From the NCBI GenBank assembly GCA_023334545.1, contig JAADVB010000135.1, forward strand, positions 1-50,492: DNA of 50,492 nt, given 5' to 3'. This document shows positions 44,701 to 50,492 of this stretch, piece after piece. The notes below the pieces were generated by a model. That model made no database searches. It was not told the origin of the DNA and saw only the letters and a program-made list of their open reading frames with translations. The stretch's first letter is position 1. Every line of letters starts with the position of its first letter. A program made the position numbers and the translations under genes. This stretch comes from Salisapilia sapeloensis (Eukaryota; Oomycota; Peronosporomycetes; Peronosporales; Salisapiliaceae).

Positions 44701-47700
44701 ATAGCACCAAGGATGCCTTCAAAGAGGTAGTCGACTAGTTCTAGTATCTGCTGATGGAAGTACACTACGCGTACGGGTTGTACGTCAAGACACACGAACG
44801 ATGGGATCGAGTTAGATGGATGATGCGTATAGGTGAACGAAATAAGTGCTTTAGACGATCCTTCGTCAGAAGCGGACTCGGTTAAGCCGAGCAGAGGCGA
44901 ATAGAAGGAGTCCTTTGCCATACTCAAGTCCGTTGCAACGATGTTTCCCAGCGATCCATCGACTTTAAACACCATCTCGTCCGAGTCCTTGCACTCGTGC
45001 ATATACACTGTCGCATTCGTGTCGTTAAGTGACACACTCAATAGTTGTCGGTCCTGATCATCCTTGTTAAACGTGACGCTAAACTGCACTAACGATGCTC
45101 GAACGTAGATGAGCGGAAGAGACTGTTGTGCCTCCGACGCAGTAGTATCAACGTCCTTTCGTCCACTTCCATCATTTTCTTTCGCGTCATGATCACCAAA
45201 CAAGTGTTCAAAGTCTCGCGTGTCGACTCCATTCATATGGTGCTGCAATGCTTGCGTGTACGACATGAGGATGCGGTACAAGAGTGCCATGGACGATGGA
45301 TTCCACTGCACATTTAGCACATTGAACTTGACGTCCACTTCCATCTGACTCGCACTTTTGTTTACGTCCGTCTTCTTCGGCAAGGCTTGATGCTGTGGAT
45401 ACGCAACGACATCCACGGACACCAAGTGCGTGTCTTCTGCATCTCCTGTCGAGATGAGTTCATGGTATTTCGACGAAGCATCGTACAATTTGTCTTGCAT
45501 GTGGAGTGACTGAAGCTTAGCACCAAACGTGTAATAATTCGAAAAGATGGATGCAGCAAAAGCAGTGCCGACGACTTTAACGACAAATGCGTCTTGCTCT
45601 GCCGATTCCCTCAGTCGTAGTTGCACCTCTTTAATCGATAGTTCAAGAGACCAGAGGTACGCTTCATGCGATACGTCTCGGGACGTAGCAACATGTTCAG
45701 ATACGCCAATAGACAGCTCCGTGGATTCTACGTTCGTCTCCACGTCTCGTGGAGGAGATTTGTTTTGGTTCTGCTTTGCAGATGCAGCCATGATGGACGA
45801 ATGGATGCGAGCTAAAGCAGTTAGTTGCTGCTCGTTCACAACGACCGAGATCTGTGGAATCGTCGCTTGCAACGTGACATTCGGTGTCTTGTCCAACGGC
45901 AAATTCTTCGTTCGAGACAAGACACGACGTTCCGTCGGTGTCAGCCCAAGCGTGCGGACGCCAAACGACACACTCAACTCTTCCAACACTCGATCGCAAC
46001 CACCGTAGGACGCATCAGCACTTGCGCCATCAAATTGATTAAGAGTACCCAATAACACACGAATGTTATTAACTTCCATACGCCAATGGTAGTGTGGCAC
46101 TTGCTCCAGTGTTTCTACTTTGTCATGCAACACCGGAGCTTCTTCATTCTGGAAAGTAAATTTACCCAAATCCAATAAGACGACACTTGTCTTTGGATTT
46201 TGTACCATCTCTGGAACCACAAGCACCGGTGCTTGTAAATCTACTAGAACATCATACTGCAGCTTTTGTTGACCAGTAAGCATAGTCGATAGAAACAGCT
46301 CTTCTTCTGCTTCTTGCGAAAAGATCCAGTCGGAGACAGAGGACGTCGCAAACGTCCACATGCGATCAATCTCTTCCTCTTGCATCACACTCATGAAGAA
46401 ATCTCCTACCTGCATCACGAACGCTGGATCTATCATCACTTGCAGTGGCATGCAAGTCAGACGTAGTCGTAACGTCGACAAGTCGTCCTTGTCTTCCGAT
46501 CGATTCAATCGAACGGACAGATCCACGCATGGTGCAGATGGCGTCGACTGTTCGGCTTGTGGCGTGAGGTGACAGAAAGAATGAAACGCAGTGTCCTTGG
46601 CGCATCCGTTGAGGACCTGGAACCTTTGGACACGAAGCTGTGTGTCCCAGTCATACGACGGACGGACGCTGCCTTCTAACGACCCATCTAGCGTCATCTT
46701 TAGCATATAAGCATCTGTTTGAGAGCTTTTCTGAACCAGCTCCACCGACCCTTCAAGCAACTGGAGCTTTACAGACAGCAAGTTACAGTCACTTGGTACT
46801 GCTTCCGCCTCCTCTCGACTCACGACTTCATCGTATGCCTCCTGTAAATCTTTCTTTCCTTCCGCTGTTAATAACGTCTCTTCTGGATTTTGACTAGCTG
46901 CCTGCTCCGTCGATCCGAAGAAGTAGTCGTACCAGGACTTGCCTTGACCACCACTGTGTGCTGTCTCTTCCTCCTTACGCTTTGCAGCCTCTCGTTGCTC
47001 TTCATCCTCCGCGACGTCTCGCACAGCCATGATCACATCGATCGGATACTGGTCTTCATAAGCTTGCAGCTGCTTATTTGCATCCGAATGGACGTCTAAA
47101 ACACCTTGGTGGCGAATCTTTTCTTTAAAAGCAGCGATGTACTTCCTTCTCTCTTCACCAGATAGCTTGACACTTGTCCAACGAACACGTAGTCCACGCT
47201 TTAACGGCGCCTGCACTTGATGATTCAACGAGAGGTTTTGAGAGGTGGAGCGAGAGTGAGCAAGAAGCACAGCATAGTCCCACCAGGCTTTCGGATCTCG
47301 CTTAGGGGGATGTAGAGGCCTGTGGTGCGCATGGAAAAAGTGGCTCTCAATCGCCTGTCGACCCGCAAAAGCCTTTTGAAGGAACACCATGTCCTCGTAC
47401 TGTTCTCTCGACAGTTTGCAGCGAATCTGTTCGACCTTGGACGTGACAGCGTACTTGGCCGCTGCGCTATAGTCTCTACTTTCATTCTTTGTGAATTGCA
47501 CGGCCAAGGACATGGGATGGATCATCCAATTCCGAGTATCGCCTGGGGAGGAAGCTTCCGTCATATTCGATAGCATGTCGATTAAAGTCGCTTCGATCTG
47601 TTTTGCTGGCAGCGTCTGGATCAATTCTGCATCCGTGTCGGACATCACACGGTCCCAGTAGATACTAAAGTGACTAAATCGAAGGATCTTGTGCATGAAT

Positions 47701-48362
47701 TTTGTCAGGATGGTACTACGATCGATGAACGTCTCCTTTCCATCTGCATCTGTCGTGTGGAAGCTCACCGTTTCGAGCATCATACCACAAGCAAATGGGA
47801 TCGATGGATTCGAAATCCGGTCTTCATAACGAATGTGGATGTCCTTGACTGTGATCTGAAGATTGTCTATGATTCGAGCCGAAAGACGAGTGAAAAAGGT
47901 GGATTCGTCATCTCCGTGGCTATCATACTGCGCTGCCATCCGTTGATGCTGTCGAAGCAGCTCCTGTCTCTCCACACTGCTCCGATGTGCTCGACGACGT
48001 TGTTCGTCCGTCGGAAGTTCTGTCTTGGGAGCTACTAGAGCCGTGACACCTTCCAACGTCACTTGCACACTGGAACTTCCAAGGTGGTTCCAAGGTACTT
48101 GTACATGAAGCTTCTTTACACTTCCTCGAATCACGGACACTGGTAGTTCCAGCTCTTCCAAAGCATCGGTCTTTAAAGCTAGATCCTGGAGAGATAATTC
48201 GCCACTCCAGATCCCCACCTGTAAAGAGTCGCCACTGAGTCCATCGACGTATTTACCGAGTTGGGACTCAAGGATCTACAAGTAGATCCGCACAAGTGAA
48301 TATAATGATTGGACAGTATATATGCGTTGAAGACGCACCGAAGAGATGATCGCTCGTGCCAT
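38751..48362 (-). CDS. VPS13: VPS13-family bridge-like lipid transfer protein (two exons)
   Basis: Exon 1 is 48362-48339 (only 24 nt, coding MARAIISS) and exon 2 is 48275-38751; intron of 63 nt (GTGCGT...TTGTAG). The product is 3182 aa, the usual VPS13 size. The spliced N-terminus ILESQLGKYVDGL...VGIWSGELSLQDL is the chorein domain. The long middle makes the lipid groove. The VAB/SHR-BD region lies at about 2290-2540 (APIWFVNRTGLELIYGG, IPRYLLVNRTPHTVLLYE) and the VPS13 C-terminal part at about 2740-2850 (IEHGVIEPLRVRVSF, FYEKSVKSQALGLIES). A PDZ-like domain lies at about 3080-3168 (TSLGILAQQ, GRISQGDYVLQVAGQQV). DLFG motifs recur. VPS13 moves bulk phospholipid between membranes at contact sites. 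Exon 2, 9.5 kb without a break, is exceptional. Confidence 0.92.
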
Positions 48363-48914
48363 CTCTCAAGAAGCCTTGTATCCTCTCGTGAATATCGAAT
48401 TATATCGGACGATCGTATGTTTTTCGTTCTCATCTTTTCTTGTATGTTCTTAACAGAAAAACAGTTTTGTGTCTATTTCACTTTTACGAGCCGTTTCTCT
48501 TCCATGTGCACAATCCATGAGCTATCTTTATACAACTAGGAAAAATTCATGAAGGATGAAGTATCCCAAAATGCAGGATAGCTTTTAGTAGTCTCGTGAC
48601 GGATAGCTCTTTCATGGTGTGATTACGTTCTATATAATGTTTAGAACAACTCTGCCGGCTCAAAAGTGAATGTCGGTACACGATATCTCCTCGCTTCGCT
48701 GCGAGCTCAAACTCATGGTGCCATCTGGACGTGTGTTTTAACATCTACTTAGGCTCATCCAGCGAATGAACATGCAAGCAGCCATAACTTTGATTCATAA
48801 ACGGCTTTGTTTTTTTCGCCATTTCGGCTTCCGATCACTATCGCAAAGAACTCCATTCTCATAATGTTCCACACGACCTATTTATAGTTAATAGCTTGAA
48901 TGAGCGCGTAGAAC
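48363..48914. other. Divergent intergenic region, VPS13 / SPX-EXS gene
   Basis: This noncoding stretch holds both upstream regions. No ORF with family similarity, repeat or RNA gene is seen. Confidence 0.5.
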
Positions 48915-48929
48915 GCATTCTCAAACTCT
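48915..48929 (+). promoter_or_regulatory. Inr-like element upstream of the SPX-EXS gene
   Basis: GCATTCTCAAACTCT matches the Inr half (CATTYY-CA) of the recalled oomycete core promoter, 18-32 nt upstream of the ATG at 48947. Confidence 0.4.
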
Positions 48930-48946
48930 ACACATTCGCACCAACG

Positions 48947-50492
48947 ATGGTTCATTTCGGGCTGCGTTTACGTGAAAATGCTTATGCGCAGTGGAAACAC
49001 GAGTACATTAAATATAAGAAATTAAAGAGGGCTCTACGCAAGCTACAGCATGCAGGTCAAGATGTAGGCGTTGTGCCTTGTAGTGAATTAAGAGATGCAG
49101 TAGAAACTGATGAAGTCGTACCCGTTTCAGAATGCCTTCAGTCAAGTAAAGATTCACTACCTGTTCAACCATCAGAGTTTGAAGGGCTATTGGAGCAAGA
49201 GTATCAGCGAGTGGAACGCGCATATCTGAGTCACACGGACGAGATCGCTGACCAATTACACTTGCTACAGCACCAGTTTCGTGTGGATGCTTCAGGTGTG
49301 ACCCAATTTTCGCTTAAAAATGCTTTAACGGACCTACATCGACTGTCGAACCACTTGCTAAACTTCGCATTGATGAATTACACGGCATGCGTAAAAATTT
49401 TGAAGAAGCATGACAAGAGATTAGCACAATTACGGCCGCCACTTCGAGCTTTACACATTCAACGGCTCCAGAGCGAATATCAATTTGCAGCTGCCACAAA
49501 AGGACGTGAATTGGTGAGAGAAATTGAAGAAACCTACGCGAATGCATTTTGTGATGGAAACCTAGGCGTTGCATCAGCATTATTAACGGCCAAAAGGGAA
49601 GATTTCACAGATTGGAGTCAGATTTACATCGGCTGTAAACTCGGTGCTTGCTTTGTCTTGCTCATTACCGTCGTATGGGACTCGTTAATAGTTCCATTTC
49701 TGAACACAGAGAAGGATAAAAACCCGATTGATTTATCATTAACGAGAGCTTATCCTGTGTATCGTGGTCTTGGAGGTGTATTACTGCTGCAATGGATGCT
49801 AGGGCTTTCCTTGTATGTTTGGAGGAGCGCTCGTATTAACTACAACTACATTTTCGAACTGCATCCTGGTCGCTCCGTCAATTACGCACAAGTGTTTAAT
49901 GACGCCACAAACATGACCATTGCGTATCTTATCAATGTCCTGATGTATTATAAGGTGGTGAATGGTCACTTCCCAGAAGAACTATTGCCCCGAGGATACT
50001 ATCCTCTAATCCTATATATTTATGCGATATATTTTTATCTCTTCAGACGACTGCGCCAACAAGTAGGATTTTACAAAACAATCCTGCAAGTCGTATGTTC
50101 TCCATTCGTTATGGTGACTTTCTTACATACCTTTGTCGGAGATTACCTTACGAGTACCGTGAAATTGACACAAGATTTATCTTGGTCAATTTGTTTCTTC
50201 GCCAGTAGCGAGTTCCTTGAGAAGGATAAATCGGATAGCTACTTTGACGAAGAGGGCAATTCTACAAACTCCTCCATTATTCCTGCAAGCAATTGCAACT
50301 CCAACAAATACTATATTAATGTTGTGCTACCACTGATAAGTGCATTGCCGTTATGGTGGCGGTTCCTACAAAACATACGAAGAGTCTACGATACTGGAAG
50401 GTGGTGGCCTCATCTTGCCAATGCCATCAAGTACGCTCTCACACAAGTCGTCGCGCTCTTCGGACTCTTCCACCCGTTCTACCACCTGAGCT
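48947..50492 (+). CDS. XPR1: SPX-EXS phosphate exporter (XPR1/SYG1-type), C-terminus cut by window edge
   Basis: The frame is open for 515 codons to the last base, so the gene continues outside. The SPX domain covers about 1-185: MVHFGLRLRENA with KHEYIKYKKLKRALRKL at the N-terminus and KILKKHDK at about 149-156. These are the two lysine/tyrosine clusters that bind inositol pyrophosphates in SPX proteins. The linker between them is short. Membrane segments start at about 225 (CKLGACFVLLITVVW). The EXS region has HPGRSVNYAQVF, DLSWSICFF and LPLWWRFLQNIRRVYDTGRWWPHLANAIKY, the family hallmark. XPR1-type proteins export inorganic phosphate when intracellular phosphate, sensed through the SPX domain, is high. 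No intron is seen in the part present. Confidence 0.9.
   Translation, partial: MVHFGLRLRENAYAQWKHEYIKYKKLKRALRKLQHAGQDVGVVPCSELRDAVETDEVVPVSECLQSSKDSLPVQPSEFEGLLEQEYQRVERAYLSHTDEIADQLHLLQHQFRVDASGVTQFSLKNALTDLHRLSNHLLNFALMNYTACVKILKKHDKRLAQLRPPLRALHIQRLQSEYQFAAATKGRELVREIEETYANAFCDGNLGVASALLTAKREDFTDWSQIYIGCKLGACFVLLITVVWDSLIVPFLNTEKDKNPIDLSLTRAYPVYRGLGGVLLLQWMLGLSLYVWRSARINYNYIFELHPGRSVNYAQVFNDATNMTIAYLINVLMYYKVVNGHFPEELLPRGYYPLILYIYAIYFYLFRRLRQQVGFYKTILQVVCSPFVMVTFLHTFVGDYLTSTVKLTQDLSWSICFFASSEFLEKDKSDSYFDEEGNSTNSSIIPASNCNSNKYYINVVLPLISALPLWWRFLQNIRRVYDTGRWWPHLANAIKYALTQVVALFGLFHPFYHLS

Overview
The window is nuclear DNA of an oomycete, most likely a plant-pathogenic peronosporalean; I cannot name the species. 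The evidence is: short GT-AG introns (49-141 nt) in otherwise intron-poor genes; gene-dense housekeeping stretches with gaps of 35-210 bp; several copies of the oomycete Inr+FPR core promoter (form GCTCATTYYNCAWTTT, as recalled), the clearest at 393-408; and oomycete-type proteins (START plus FYVE-like zinc finger, bZIP plus a START-like/M96-type domain, an AA17-type copper monooxygenase). There are no operons, tRNA or rRNA genes, CRISPR arrays or intact transposons that I can see.

Layout. 1-354: 5' end of a folate-biopterin (BT1) transporter gene leaving the window. 2962-4200: START/FYVE-like protein. 4444-12945: dense block with a B12D-like mitochondrial membrane protein, tubulin cofactor E (four exons), a mitochondrial PPR protein, an MFS transporter and a proteasome-assembly-chaperone-1-like protein (two exons). 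12991-23823: second dense block with mitochondrial enoyl-CoA reductase MECR (three exons), a kinesin-13 (two exons), a MATE exporter (two exons), UVSSA and importin-5. 26185-35600: gene-sparse stretch with a second START/FYVE-like gene and two paralogous bZIP/START-like genes that flank a secreted AA17-type LPMO on the opposite strand. 35689-37170: sugar-transporter-type MFS protein. 38751-48362: a giant VPS13 gene (3182 aa, one 24-nt first exon plus a 9.5-kb exon). 48947-50492: 5' part of an SPX-EXS (XPR1/SYG1-type) phosphate exporter gene running off the edge.

The genes do not form one pathway. They include mitochondrial functions (B12D-like, PPR, MECR), microtubule functions (TBCE, kinesin-13), proteostasis and nuclear import (PAC1-like, IPO5), transcription-coupled repair (UVSSA), lipid transfer at membrane contacts (VPS13), solute transport (BT1, two MFS, MATE, XPR1), and a lineage-specific set (START/FYVE-like, bZIP/START-like, AA17). 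The lineage-specific set sits in the DNA with the longest intergenic gaps.

The most interesting items are the bZIP pair with an altered basic region (N-R-D-S-M-R-R-S-R) joined to a START-like module around the AA17 LPMO gene; the two START proteins whose FYVE-like fingers have lost the PI3P-binding RRHHCR signature; VPS13 with a C-terminal PDZ-like domain and repeated DLFG motifs; a short UVSSA with a predicted TFIIH-binding EWEDV motif; and small exons of TBCE, MECR, VPS13 and the PAC1-like gene that a plain ORF scan misses. Exon structures were derived by hand from splice-site and family consistency and have not been tested against transcripts.
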